DNA from: Aralia elata
Lineage: Eukaryota; Streptophyta; Magnoliopsida; Apiales; Araliaceae
Length of the DNA: 64,000 bases
NCBI GenBank assembly: GCA_034770075.1
Contig: CM068383.1
Location: 35,221,094 to 35,285,093 of the forward strand
Direction of reading: 5' to 3'
The translations under genes were made by a program, and so were the position numbers. This document shows, one piece after another, positions 11,497 through 24,623 of the stretch. Numbering within the stretch: position 1 is the first letter of the stretch; every line of letters begins with the position of its first letter. The notes beneath the pieces were generated by a model, which saw only the letters and a program-made list of their open reading frames with translations, searched no databases and had not been told where the DNA came from.

Positions 11497-14400
11497 TGTA
11501 ACGCCCCCAAATTCGTGTAACATTAAACACAGGATATGGTGCTCACGATATATCATACACCATCATCTAACTAAATAAACTTCATTAACAATAGTAATAA
11601 TTACAATAGTATTCGATAATAAACCTAGATATAAATTCAAACATAATCCCAAGTTGCAAAACCTTAAATAAACTTAAACTTAGCGTTCATCGCTACATTA
11701 CATCAATGCGAAAAATCTAAACTTATTACAAAGAAATTAGTTTTCATCATTTTATCTTAGCCTTTCCCTTATCCTTGCCCGAGCCCTCGGCCTTCTCACC
11801 CTTAACTGAAAGGTTTAAGCAAGAATGAGCACAAATTACCCAGCAAGTATAACAAGTAATTTGATAATAATATCAAGGATAGAGATATCTGAATTGTGTT
11901 TCTCAATAATGGAAAGAATAATCAAGAGGTAAATATGAATGTTAAAGATAAGAGTTTTAGAATTTTCAATAGCATACTAAGGGGTATTAAGAACCCTGAA
12001 CATTGTTTTTAATTCATCGAAAACAATCAGAAGTTTTAGCAATCAAGTAGACTGTAAAACATTCTCCGCAAGTACTCTAGGTGATCAGCCTATCGTACCC
12101 TACATTATGCACAAGTATGAAATTTAAACGCATAAGCGAAAATGGGACTATATGCCTGACATCTGTTTGCCCCGTTAATCAGGTTGTTCATCTTAGTATT
12201 CATGTGAGACTACACCAAAGTAATTTGAATCGGTAAACTTTAATAGCTACAGTGAATTTGAATTATTCAAATAATATAACGTTTCACATTAATAATATCT
12301 AGCCGGAACAAAAGGCCAAAAAGCATACTTGAAAGTAGTTCATTAATGAATAAGAACTTTAAAGCATAAAATTGAAATAATAATTGAGTAATCATCAGTA
12401 AAGCTTGTACAATGAATTTGTATAACTTACGTCATAAGAAACTTGTACATATTAATAAATAACACAAGTTAAGAAACTCACGATCACTTAATAAGTGAAT
12501 AAGGATTGAATATTTGCTCAATTAAAAGAGTAAAGTTTAGAAACTTGCTCAATGAAAAAGTAGAGTCAAGAAACTTGCCTGATAAGTCTTCTATAGTTAA
12601 AGTTATCTACTAGTTCTTCACGTAACCTATTCATTTAAGTCACATTAAGCAACTAAGTATTCAAATACTAGTTTTATAGGTAAATGATTCCTTTCATTTC
12701 AATTAGAATATATATTTAATTCTCATTCTATTATCAATACAAATTAATCACATAACTTGTCGCCTCACATAGGTAAATTTGTACAATTTCAGAATCTGAG
12801 AATTTTTTTTTTTTGACAAGACATAGAAATTTTCGTTTCTTATAGCCACTTTTGCGATTGTATTCCCACTAATCTAACGATGATATGACCATAATACTTG
12901 GACACAATAAACTTCATACAACATAGTATTTTATAAAAATATTACATACATGAAAATAACATAATAAGACCACAATACAGGAGCCTAGATAAGTGTGCCC
13001 GACCTGCTTTCAGACTTAGAAAATTTTCTGGGTTTTTCAGAATTTCCAGATTTTAGTTATTTTCATGCTAGTTCCCATAATTCATATCTTGCTCAATTTA
13101 AACTAGTTTCCTTTGAAACTTGGTTAGCATATATATCATACTACCTAGTATTTTATAAAATTAACACATATATCAAACTTACATATTAAGACCACAAACC
13201 AGATGCCTAGATAAGCGTGCACGACTGTTCTTGAGACTTGGAAATTTCTGGGAATTTCCCAGAATCTGCAGTTCTTCTTATTTTCATGCTTGCTCCCAAA
13301 AATCATATCTTACTCGTTTTAATTCGGATTACATTCAAACTTGGTCAGGTTAGACATCATGCTACCTAGTATTTTACAAAATTAATATATACATCAATCA
13401 GATTACCGAAGGTACAATTCCAAAGCTCCGAAAAACCCGAAAAGTCACAGAACACTAGTTTAACCCAATTTGACAAAAATCCATAATTTCGATTCTAGCA
13501 TGCAATAAAATTGTTCCTACTGTCCAAATCATCTAATATAACATGTTTATACATATTACAATGTCAAACTCCAACAAATTTCCACTTTTTGATTAATCTA
13601 GCATCTTGGAGACATTTATACAAATATGGAGCATACATAGCTTTAATTCATGTGATTCAGTGTATTTGGAACATGATTTGCCCATAACTTGTGTTCTTTA
13701 TATCCTAACATCAACATTTGACAACAACATAGCAACAAATAGCCACAAACAAATCATTTACCATGATATATGCATAATTCTCACTATTTTTCTTAAGAAA
13801 ATAAAATGGGTTCATGGTTTACCTCTTTGGTGAATTCCTCTTGACTAACACTGATGATGCGATTCTTGTTGCTAGTTTAGACTCTTTGAAATCCTAGAAA
13901 TTCGCCAAGCTATCTCTCTCTCACTCTTACTCTCAATTTTATCTCGGGAGAAAATTCTAGCCAAAAGAAAATAATACTAGAGAAGAAGTATATATAATTC
14001 TTGCACTCCTTCACAATTCTAGCTCTGCAATCATCAGTTAACAGCCCCCTGGCATTTCCCATATCAGTTTATTGGATTAAAAGAGAGAGGGGTTATAAAT
14101 TGGAAGAGTTTTGTGATTAAAGCAAATGTAACTCGCTCATATTAATTTCTTGTTATACAAATCGTATACTCCCTCATCTTATCCCAAAACAATTGTCACG
14201 TGGGCCCCTCCAAAATCTACTGATGCAAATCTTATTCTTTGTTTTAATCATTTAATTAATTAAGAAGCTATTTGACTATTTTACCCTCTCGAACCAAACT
14301 TTTCGATACTAATATCGATTCCTACTAAAATCGACGTTCCGAACGTCATAGGATTATTCGTTTCGCCAAATTAGCTTCTGAAATTCGAGTTTGACTTTTT

Positions 14401-14756
14401 ACCCGAAAAAGTCAACCGACTTTGACTAAAAAGTCAACCCCGACACATTTTGTGGTTACCGTCTATTCTAACTAATTTTGACGTTTCGAACTCAAATATA
14501 GAGTCTGCGTCTTCAAATTCCACTCCAAACTCAAATTCTAGTTATGCTATCATTCCATGCAATTAATAAAATTAATAACTACTTATTTAATTCAAATAAT
14601 TAATAAAGATTAATCTACTATTAAAATTCATCTCATCATATAACTTCAAATAATATATATATGTCACATATGCACATATTTATGAAATCACAAAGAGTTT
14701 CACATAAATTCAATTTATTACAAATATTAAATTACAACTTGACCTCGGATATTACA
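11497..14756 (-). repeat. 3' LTR of G2 (3.3 kb)
   Basis: On the minus strand it starts TGTAATATCCGAGG (14756) and ends TTTGGGGGCGTTACA (11497). It carries a TATA-like TTATAA near 14092-14097, a donor-like AAGAG|GTAAAC at 13823/13822, and an acceptor TTTCAG at 11806-11811 before a micro-exon. I see no clear GC hairpin cluster. About 12000-12190 holds the shared GCTGATC...GTAC block. Confidence 0.88.
11747..11805 (-). other. Putative Lys/Gly-rich terminal micro-exon in LTR G2
   Basis: After TTTCAG, two bases and then KGEKAEGSGKDKGKAKIK and TGA, 250 nt before the LTR end. Its core GSGKDKGKAK is nearly that of the 23102 copy, while the codons differ mostly at third positions. Confidence 0.5.
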
Positions 14757-14785
14757 TTCACCCCCCCCCTTATAAGGATTCCGTC
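14757..14785 (-). other. Polypurine tract of G2
   Basis: On the minus strand CCTTATAAGGGGGGGGGG lies two or three bases before the LTR start, as in elements A and Y. Confidence 0.8.
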
Positions 14786-14803
14786 CCCAGAATCATTACA
14801 AAG

Positions 14804-17800
14804 TTAAACAAAAAGATTAGGGTAATTTTTCATCATCTTCTCCTCGAGTTCTCACGTAGCTTCTTCAGCATTGTGGTTCCTCCATATACCTTAAAAGAAG
14901 GTATTACCTTACTCCTTAAAACTTGTTCTTTTCTATCAACTATTTGTATATGGATTTCTTCATAGGTTAAGTCTTTCTCAAACTGAATGGGTTCATACTC
15001 TATGACATGCTTGTAATCTTGTTTGTAAGGTCGTAAAACTGACACATGGAACACATTGTGTACATGCTCCAACTCCGGAGGTAAAGCTATTTCATAAGCT
15101 ACCTCACCTACTCCTCTCAACACTTCAAAGGGTCCTATAAATCTCGGACTCGGTTTTCCCTTCTTCCCAAATCTCATCTTCCCCTTCCAGGGATACACTT
15201 TCAAGAATACATAAGTACCGACGTCAAAGCCGCGTTGTTGCCTATGTTGATCAGCATATTTCTTCTGTCAATCTTGAGCCATCACTAATCTTGCTCGTAT
15301 CGTTTTGACAACATCTGCAGTCTGCTGTACCAATTTCGGCCCTAGTAGTTGACGTTCACCTACTTCATCCCAACACAATGGCATTCTGCATTTTCTTCTA
15401 TATAGAGCTTCATAAGGTGGCATACCGATGCTCGCATGATAACTGTTGTTGTATGCAAATTCCACTAATGGTAGATGATCATCCCAACTTCCTTGGAAAT
15501 CCATAACGCATGCCCTTAATATGTCCTCTAGAATTTGAATTGTTCTCTCGCTTTGCCCATCTGTCTAAGGATGATATGCAGTGCTCAACCTTAGTTACGT
15601 TCCCATGCGCTCTTAAAAGATTTTCCAAAAAATTGCTGTGAATCGCGAGTCGCGATCTGACACAATCGATACCGGCACACCGTGCCTGGAGACGATTTCT
15701 TTGACATAGAGTTTAGCCAATTGATCCAAGTTGAATCTGATTTTGATCGGCAAGAAGCGCGCTAACTTAGTCAATCGATCAACGATCACCCATACTACAT
15801 CATAACCCTTCTGTGTAATTAGAAGCCCCACCACGAAGTCCATCGTGATATGCTCCCACTTCCATTCCGGTATTTCCAAAGGTTGAAGAAACTTGCTCGG
15901 TTTCTGATGTTCTACCTTAACTCTCTGATAAGTCAAACACCTACTGACGCATTCTGCAACCTCCATCTTCATATTGGGCCACCAATAATGCTGGTGAAGG
16001 TCCTAATACATCTTTATGCTTCCCGGATGAATCGAGTAACTTGAACTATGAGCTTCATGTAAAATTTCTTCTTTTAACTCGGATACCGTTGGCACCCAAA
16101 TTCTCCCCTCAAATCTCAATAACCCATCATTATCCACACTAAACTTAAGTTCCTCCCCATCTGAAATTCTCTTTTTTATCTTTCCACATTCTTCATCACT
16201 ACATTGCACTTCTTTTATTTTGTCCAATAAGGTCGGACAAGCCTCATTTGCGAACAATTTCTCATCTTACTCTTTCGGACTATTTATCTCGAGTTCTAGT
16301 CTCGCTATTTCCTTAATTAATTCTTCTTGAGCCGTTATCATTGACAACTTTGCACTTCCCTTCCTACTCAACGCATCCGCAACCACGTTAGCTTTTCCCA
16401 CATGATATAGGATTTCACAATCGTAGTCCTTTATCAGCTCCAACCATCTCTTATGACGTATATTCAGCTCATTTTGCGTGAAGATATACTTTAGACTTTT
16501 ATGGTCCGTGTATATTTCACACTTTGCACCATATAAATAGTGCCTCCATATCTTCAGGGCAAATACTACCGCTGCCAATTCCAGGTCATGGGTAGGATAT
16601 CCTTTTTCATAATCTTTTAACTGCCTTGATGCGTACGCAATAACTTTACCATGTTGCATAAACACATAACCAAGTCCTTTGTATGACGCATCATTGTAAA
16701 CTACGAAGGCACCCATCTCATCAGGTAAAGACAACACTGGTGCTTCACTCAACCTTTTCATCAGCTCTTGAAAACTTTCTTCACACTTTTCCATCCACAC
16801 AAATTTTACCGACTTCTTTGTCAAATTAGTCAGAGATCCTGCTATTTTCCAAAAATCCTGGATGAACCTTCTGTAATAGTCTACCAATCCCAAGAAACTT
16901 CTTATTTCTGTCGGTGTCTTCGGCTGCTCCCAATTAATTACTGCTTCCACCTTTGTTGGATCCATAGAGATTCCGTCTTTGTCAATCACATGACCCAGAA
17001 ATTGAACTCTTTCCAACCATAATTTACATTTTGAGAATTTTGCGTATAATTTCTCCTTTCTCAATGCTTCCAACACCATCCTTAAATGTTCAACATGATC
17101 TTCCTGAGTCTTAGAATAGATTAGAATATCATCTATGAACACAACTACGAATTTATCTAAGTATTGCTTGAATACTCGGTTCATCATGTCTATAAATATT
17201 GTCGGCACGTTTGTTAATCTAAATGACATCACCAAGAACTTGTAGTGGCCGTAACGAGTCCTGAATGCTGTCTTAGGTACATCTTCCTTTTTCACCTTCA
17301 ACTGGTGATATCCCGTCCTCAAGTCGATTTTGGAAAAATACTTCGCACCCTTCAATTAATCGAACAGATCATCTATCTTAGGCAGTGGGTACTTGTTCTT
17401 GATCGTCACTTTGTTCAACTCCCGATAGTCGATACAAAGTCTTAACGATCCATCCTTCTTTTTTACAAATAAAACTGGTGCTCCCCAAGGAGACACACTC
17501 GGTTGGATATACTTCTTATCCAACAACTCCTGTAACCGCACCATCAGTTCCTTCATCTCCACCAGTGCCATTCTGTATGGGGCTTTTGAAATCAACGATG
17601 TTCCCACTATTACATCTATAACGAATTCGACCTCCCTATCTGGCGGAAAACCTGGTAAATCCTTTGGAAACACATCTAAAAATTCACTTACTACGGGTAT
17701 CTGTCCCATCTCTGTCTCTACTTTCTGGGTATCAACGATATGGGCCAGATAACCTACACATCCTTTTCTTAACAACTTCCTAGCTTGCATCATCGTCAGA

Positions 17801-18935
17801 CAACTCGAGTGTCTAGGCGATTTACTACCATAGAACACTACCTTAGACTGATTTGGAGTTTGAAGGTTTATACACTTCTTCTGGCAATCTATCATTGCCT
17901 CATGGTTAAATAACTAATCCATACCTAGAATTACATCAAATTCTCCTAGTTGAATTGGAATTAAATCCACAGGTAACTTATACCCCTTATATCTACAACA
18001 TAATTCCTATAAATATGGCTAATGAGAACTATTTTCTTATTCGCAACTTCTATGTTCATCGGGTATTCTAATTTTTCGTGAGGTAATTTTAATCGTTGGG
18101 AGAATTCATGTTATACGAAGGAACAAGTAGCACCCGAATCAAATAATATGTATGCAGATATATCATTGACCGGAATGATACCTGAAACCACGTCCTTAGA
18201 TGTGACCGCGTCTTGAACTGTCATGTTGAAAGTTCTTGCTGTTGGTCGATTCTGAGTTGGTGGTCATGAAATTATGAGATTTCCACCGCTTGATCCCCTT
18301 CCTCTATTTCCTCCACCTGAATTTTTCTTTGGGCAATTCCTAGCCTGATGATCCAATGCTCCGCAGTTGAAGCATTCATTCCTCTTTGGGGGGGCAATTG
18401 GGTGAAATGTGCCCCTCCTGCCCGCAATTGAAGCACACGTTCTTTCCCTTTAGACATGCACCCGAGTGATTCTTCCCACACTCCTTGTATTCCTCTGTTC
18501 TCTTCTTTGCATCTCCTAATTTACTCCCAAAATTTACTGGGTTGTTGTTGTTGTTATTGTTGTTATTGTTGTTGTTATTCCACTTCCTTTTATTCGCACC
18601 ACTGCTGCTACCTTCCCCTCTATTCCCTCCTTCGTTCTTCTTCTTCTTTTTCTCCTTGTTAAATTTCATTAGGGCTTCACTTCCACCCTCAGTAATTATG
18701 GCTTTCTCTAGAAGAGTAGCGAAGTTGTTCGTCTGCAACACCGAAAGTCTATTGTACAACCATAGCTTAAGGCCTTGTTCGAACCTCCTCGTCTTTCTCT
18801 CTTCAGTGTCGACTTGATGAGGTGCAAACCTCGCCAGCTCGTTAAACTTTACGGCGTGTTGGGGTACTGTCATGTCTTCTTGCTTCAGTAATATTTCAAG
18901 ACTTGTAATAAAAGTAGAGAAATATTTCACATTAG
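14804..18935 (-). pseudogene. gag-pol: G2 gag-pol, decayed
   Basis: Read leftward from 18935, Gag begins at KYFSTFITSLEILL, equal to the middle of Gag in X and Z. It has an asparagine-rich linker and zinc knuckles (CFNCGQEGHISPNC), with a frameshift in a C-run near 18392-18398. Protease (FDSGATCSF) follows with several stops at about 17900-18150. RT and RNase H are the best preserved part (17895-16267): FIDDILIYS is the RT active site, and DASYKGLG, ELAAVV and TDHKSL mark RNase H. One TAA near 17356 replaces Gln. Integrase has HSSSYSIHPG, MDFVVG and DRDSRF, with stops near 15265 and 15550-15612. The chromodomain has a one-base deletion near 14886 and a TGA for Trp; the terminal TAA is at 14804-14806. 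The order protease-RT-RNase H-integrase is that of Ty3 elements. Confidence 0.9.
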
Positions 18936-19992
18936 TTTAACCGAAATAAATAGCTTAGACTTGCTTCATAAACAGTTCAAGATTGATTAAACTTTAAAGA
19001 TATGAAATATAGCAAGCTCAAATCAAAGATTTGTGAATCTTGAGAATTCTCCATAATATACAAACATTGCACATATTAATAGCTGAACAAAGTTTAAAGA
19101 ATTTACATTCAACATATAAATCGAATGTAATTAGGAAACTTGCCTTTATCGTTGTTTACAATTATAGCTATCTGCTCTTGCAATTATCCTACATCAATTA
19201 GGTTCACATATATGCACACAATAGTCATATACACCAATCAGTCATACATTCACTGCACATACTTAACTTTTCATGAACTCTAACTTTGTCTTTTATAACA
19301 TTCGTTTTACTTGTAGATCTTTTAAAAATCTTTGCTTGGACAAGTCATTTCATGCTTGGTCAGGCTAAACATCACAGGACTCTTGTATTACTGATTAAGA
19401 GACTCATATAAACATGCATATAGGTTCAGTTCATAACAAACTTAACTAGACAGCTCTGCAGCACGGCGCGGCCGTGCTACTCCTGATGAAGTTCTTTTCT
19501 GGGTTTTTCTTTACCCTGTTCCATCTCTATCTTGCTAGGGGTCATTCTGTAGTTAGTTTAACATAACTTACATATGCTTTGGGGCTTTTAAAACATGTTA
19601 GGCCTCTGTATACATGTATCAAATCAACATTACAAAACATTTTATTTTTCAACTTTTGCAGACCAGCGTGGCCGTGTTGGTTTTGGGCCTGGAAGTGGCG
19701 TGGCCGAGCCACTTCGGCAGCCAACATACTCTGTTTTCTATAGTTTTTTTTCCAATTTTTTTCTAACTTCATTGATACTACCTTCTTAACTCATTTTAAT
19801 ACTTCCCATACATGTAGAGTTATCCTAAACTCACATATGTACCATATTTCTACAGTTTCAATAACTAATTTCTACATTTTAACAAATATTTCTCATTGAA
19901 ACATTTAATCAAACACATTGTGGGTGTAGTTTTAAAATCTTGATTTCATAGTTGTTTAAAACATAGTTAGCCCAGATTTCTTCTTAGAAATC
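18936..19992 (-). repeat. LTR H, left segment
   Basis: Non-coding LTR sequence read on the minus strand, recognised by the GGCAAGTTTC-type stretch near 19135 and by GC palindromes at 19460-19478, 19663-19680 and 19692-19715. It abuts truncated G2 gag on the left and is split by the solo LTR on the right. Its sequence differs from the G2 LTR, so it is not the missing 5' LTR of G2. Confidence 0.6.
19460..19715 (-). repeat. GC-rich hairpin cluster in LTR H
   Basis: AGCACGGCGCGGCCGTGCT (19460-19478) has arms AGCACGGC and GCCGTGCT. CCAGCGTGGCCGTGTTGG lies at 19663-19680. The copy at 19692-19715 has arms GAAGTGGC and GCCACTTC. The arms differ between copies but stay paired. Confidence 0.75.
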
Positions 19993-20676
19993 TGTAACGA
20001 CCGTGAATTTTGCATGGCTTTGTAATATAAGCTTATGTATATTATTTAATAAAAATAATTTTTATTAATATTATTCTATGTGATGTGATTAAAGGTTATG
20101 TAATAATCTAAATTATGTGGTTGCAATATTTATAAGTGTTGTTACTTAGTGGTATGAATAAATGATTTCGGAGAATATCGCTAAAATTCTATTCACGGGT
20201 TACTATTCGCGTGGGCACTATTCGCCCCAAAAATGTCTTTTTCGTTTATTTCAAATTTTCTAATTTTCATGATGTGAATGTGGAGGATTAATAATCCAAG
20301 TGTTGGATTTTATTTTTGTCAATTTGGGATTTTAATTAGAAGCCCCAAATTGCTTAAGGGTGGCCCAAACCCATGACCCACGACCATGACCCAACCCATG
20401 ACCCATGTGGGAAATGGGTAATAGAAATCTGCAGCAAATTAAATGAAGAAGAAGAACACGGGAAGAGAGGCATGGGAGGGAATAAGAACATTTGGGTAGG
20501 AGCAATTCCACATTTGGGAGAGGAAAAGGGATGAAGAACAATTGGGGAGAAGGAGAGGGGGAGTTACCCGTACATGGGGGAGCTCAATTCCAGCCTCCCA
20601 TGTATTGGGAGCTGATCAACCAAGCATGCTCAGCCCATTCCTTCTTCACTCACCCAAGGAGCTCAGCTATTTCTTC

Positions 20677-20685
20677 TATAAATAC
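20677..20685 (+). promoter_or_regulatory. TATA box in solo LTR 2
   Basis: CTATAAATA stands about 130 bases before the donor-like GTTAAG, the layout of an LTR promoter followed by a short leader exon. Function is inferred from sequence only. Confidence 0.55.
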
Positions 20686-21470
20686 TCCTCCTTTGTCATT
20701 CATCCATTCCTTTGTTCATTGTTGCTAAGAGAAAACTGGAAATTTGAGAGAAAATAGTGAGGAGTGTATTCACGGGTGGTTTGTGGAAGAAGAAGGAGTG
20801 GTGTAGCAGTTAAGTATCAATCTCTTTTTCATCCTAGAAGTTGCTTCATGAGGTTAGTGTTATGAAACCTAACTCATTTCCATTGTTGGTTCAATTTTCA
20901 GTTGATATTGGTTGCTTTGTTGGAGTAATGTAGCTATTTTTGCTTAGTTGTTCATGGACATGTATGAATGTTGATAACTCTTTAAAAGCCTTAATAATCA
21001 ACGAAAGTGGAACAATGATTGATAATCAAAGCCTATGCATAAGGAGCAAGAATGGACTGTTGGATATATATGGACTGATTTGGACAATTCTTATAGTTTG
21101 ATGAAAATTTAGTTTATGGTTGGTTGCATGTTTGTTTGTGTATGCCCATAATGTTTTATGAAGTTGTGGGTAATGATTTCATTTGGAAATCTGGACTAAA
21201 ACATAATTAAACTCTACTTCAATATGAGTTTGTAAGCCATGCCCACCAAACATTTGATCTAATGTCTAAGAGAATGATTTCTCTAAAGATTATGAGAACT
21301 AGTGTTGATTAATTGTTGAAATGATGTTATAATGCATGGTTGAACAATAGAAATATATTTTTAAGTCATGTGTATTAGTTGTATAAGGGTTATGAAGCAA
21401 AGAGGGAGAAACCCAATTTTGTTGCTAAGTTTCTGCAGAAGCATGAAACCTTAAACTCCCTGTATCCGGA

Positions 21471-21757
21471 GTGGCGCGGCCGCGCCACTCCCAAACTTAA
21501 AACCAGCGCGGCCGCGCTGGTCTACAGGAATGAAATGTTATACTGCTTTTTTTTCTTGATTCGATGCGTGTTTGCATAGAACTAGCATGTTGTAAATACC
21601 CCAAAACATATGTATGTTATATTAGTATAATGTTAGAATGACCCCAAGCATCTAGAGGTTGGTTAGAGTAAGAAATAAACTAAAAATTAGCTATAGGAGG
21701 AGTAGCGCGGCCGCGCTACTCCCAGACCAAAAAGCAGCGCGGCCGCACCGTGCTGCA
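21471..21757. repeat. Four NotI-core palindromes with matched arm changes
   Basis: GTGGCGCGGCCGCGCCAC (21471-21488), CCAGCGCGGCCGCGCTGG (21503-21520) and AGTAGCGCGGCCGCGCTACT (21701-21720) are perfect palindromes on one core, GCGCGGCCGCGC, with different arms that still pair exactly. A fourth copy near 21734-21757 (GCAGCGCGGCCGC...GCTGC) is imperfect. Confidence 0.88.
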
Positions 21758-23101
21758 GAATCGCCAAGTTGTTTCTTTTGAGAACTGAAGCTTGAGGCAA
21801 GTGTATATGAGCCTCTTAAGCAGTAATACATGAAGCATGCTATTAATTAGTTAGCCAAGCATGAAACGACTTAGTCCCATGAGATTTGCTTAATAAAATG
21901 AATAGCTTAGTTGCATTTTTCGTTTGGCTTTCAGGGGGCGCTGCTCCCTACTCCCCCGCCAGCTCACCGGCGAGCTGGGCAGCCACTCGCTCACCAGGGA
22001 GCGAGACCCCCGTCTGGGTAGTCGTAGTGGCAATCAATGTTTTGAACCAAGGAAAACCTTTTGCATAGCATTAGAGTATTGTGTTAGTCTATATTTGGCA
22101 TTAATTGTGTGTCTAATTGGTATGTGGCTATGTACTTAATGTGTAGGATAATTGTGAAGGCGATTAACGTCAAATAGTAGCAGCGCGTAAGGCAAGTTCT
22201 TCTTAAACCCTTGTCTAACCCTTGTGTTGGGCAAGTTCTCTAACTTCATTCATTTTTGGTATTGAATGCAAGTTTCTTGTCTTATACAAAAGACGTATAT
22301 TGTGCAGGTTTTCTAATTCTTGTTTAAATTGATATTGCACAAATATTCTATATTTTCCAAAATTACACCAATGTGGTGTATTGAGCAAGTTTTCTAATCC
22401 TTGTCTAGTCCTCGTGTTAGGCGAGCTTATCAACTTCATTCGGTTATATTCTTACGGATGTTATTTAATGTTCAAAATTCATATTTACGCAATACGTATA
22501 TTGTTGTGTGAATTCCATACTTATGCGAATCTTTCATATTTGCACAAGAGTTCAAGATATGTTATTGACATAAACTGTTAAAGCTTTTAAGTTCACATTA
22601 TGCATGAACTGTTTACGAAGAGTGTCAATGCCATTTGATTCGGCTAGACTAATGACCACGATTTAGAAAGCTATCCAAACCAATTGTTTTGGTGCGGACT
22701 CTTTGAAGAGATGAACAACCCTCATAGTGGGGAAAAATATATTTTTAGTCGGAGAACCGACACGCGCGTAAGTAGAACGTTTGAGGCTTATGCATAACGC
22801 CGGGTATTTTAGGCTGATCACCTATTGTACCTGTAATTGTTGTTTTGGAGTTAATAGTGCAATACTGTTAATTCTAATAAAAAGGTAAGTGCCATGGTGG
22901 CCACTCAGTGATTCCTGCAATTAAAACAATTTGAAATCCTTGAATTCATTTGATATTCATCCAGTCCATAGCGACTCCTCAGTGATAGCAGAGATTTGTA
23001 CTAAAACTCGAGAAACCTTACTCTTGGTCATGCATTATCTTTATTGTATTACTTGCTGGGCAAATTTGTTACTCACCCTTGCTTTCTTTAAAACATTTCA
23101 G

Positions 23102-23163
23102 TGGTTACCCATAGAGGCGAGAGCTCGGGAAAGGATAAAGGCAAAGGCAAAGCTACGGTTTAG
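23102..23163 (+). other. Putative Lys/Gly-rich terminal micro-exon in solo LTR 2
   Basis: AAACATTTCAG ends at 23101; two bases follow, then VTHRGESSGKDKGKGKATV and TAG. A pyrimidine-rich stretch and TTGCTGGGCAA...CTCACCCTTGC lie just upstream, as in other copies. The stop is 276 nt before the LTR end. Confidence 0.5.
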
Positions 23164-23444
23164 CTTTGTCCTACTATGTATGATTTATGCTATGTCTTAA
23201 GACTTGTTTAAAGATTATGGATTAAGTTATGTCTTGTTTTCAGACTTATGTATTAGTCATGGTGTAATATGTTATGTGAAGTTTTTGTATTGGTATCGAG
23301 ACTTGGGACGAGAGTATTTATGTTATATCAATGTAAATATTTCTATTATTCCGCAATTAGTTGTTAATAGTACGTGTATAAGTTGCATAGTGATGCACCG
23401 GATTCGAGGTTAAGGTAACCCGAATTTGGGGGCCTCACAAAATC

Positions 23445-24623
23445 CTTTCTTATTTTACCAATTAGCAAATAAAATCCCATCACAACAATAATTACACAAC
23501 CAAGACCATAGAATACATTATTATTCTAATTCCCATGAACTTAATAAGTAAACACTATTTACCTCTTGATTACTTGATGAATTCTTGCTTTAACTCTTCC
23601 TCAATATAAATTGGTAACTTTATTTCTTCAATAAACTTAGTGATTCTAGCATAAATTGGGAGGATTTTTGGTAGTATGGGAGTATGAGGAATTAGACTCA
23701 AAGTGATCTTGGAATGGATGGAACAAACATGATAAAGTTTAAAGGAGTAAGAAATGAAGTTCTGCAGCTCCCTTTCTTATTCTTCAATTGATTGCTTAGT
23801 GTACTGCTATTACTCTCCTAAGTCCCCAACTCATGCTAAAGAAATTGACCCATCATGCCTATTAGCTTATTCATTCCCAGCACACTTGGCTTATATATTT
23901 ACATAATACACACATACTTATTCCTATACATATTATATAATAAATATTACATAATACATATTACATAATATATATTATACTTTTAATGCATACACCAATT
24001 AATGTATTAAAATTACTTAATCAGTCCAATAAAATAAAATTAATACATTACATAAAATAATACACATTTAATGTAACGAACCAACTGTATTAAAATAATT
24101 AATATTAAATTAAGTATTTTAATTCACTTATTTAACGTAGAGGACCAATTAAAATAATTAATATTCAATTAACTATTTTAATTCACAAACTTGGTGCCAA
24201 TATACATATAATATATATTGGACCTTATATTATTAATATACATCCAAAATATAATATTACTTATTATTCAGTTATTCATGTTATATTTAATATTATAACA
24301 CAATTATAACTATCATATCTAATTAAATACATTTTATCAATTAATTAATTAAAATATACATATTAACTCACTAATCCTTCAATTAGTGATTTAATTATTT
24401 ATTCAAATAATTTTATTTAATAGTTTAAATTGACTATTAAATATATCTTTTCAAATAAATGCATAGTCGCCACATTTATTTAAACATTTAAACATTCACA
24501 CAAAAATCACATATTTCACCGCACATACACATTTATGCAGTCAAACCCAACATAACTCAATTTATACATTAAATAAAATATATAACTTAATAAATTTTAT
24601 TTATCAATAATTTTCGAAAAACT
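23445..24623 (-). repeat. LTR H, right segment (LTR 5' side)
   Basis: This resumes LTR H after the solo LTR. On the minus strand a donor-like AAGAG|GTAAAT lies near 23565, and the AT-rich stretch to its right resembles the first kilobase of LTRs X and Z. I see no clear TGTAAC start at the right edge, so the LTR end is probably lost where the Athila-like LTR begins. There is no coding sequence. Confidence 0.6.

Larger units (their letters stand above)
11497..18935 (-). mobile_element. Element G2: minus-strand Tekay-type chromovirus, 5' truncated
   Basis: From right to left it has gag, protease, RT, RNase H, integrase and chromodomain, then a polypurine tract and a 3' LTR ending at 11497 inside the upstream ORF of G1. 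The flank ATCCT (11492-11496) is the candidate TSD but its partner is missing. The 5' part stops in gag at about 18935 against an unrelated LTR (H), so the gag N-terminus, leader and 5' LTR are lost. Confidence 0.88.
19993..23439 (+). mobile_element. Solo LTR, 3.4 kb, with TSD AAATC
   Basis: It starts TGTAACGACCGTGAATTT and ends TTTGGGGGCCTCACA. AAATC flanks it at 19988-19992 and 23440-23444, and LTR H continues on either side. No internal region is present. It carries a TATA box (20677), a leader, a donor-like GTTAAG near 20809, four GC palindromes, the shared CTGATC block (about 22640-22840) and a micro-exon at 23102. No gene lies in it. Confidence 0.93.

Noticed and set aside
18936..24623. 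LTR H as the missing 5' LTR of G2
   Set aside because: Sequence and GC motifs differ from the G2 3' LTR at 11497-14756.
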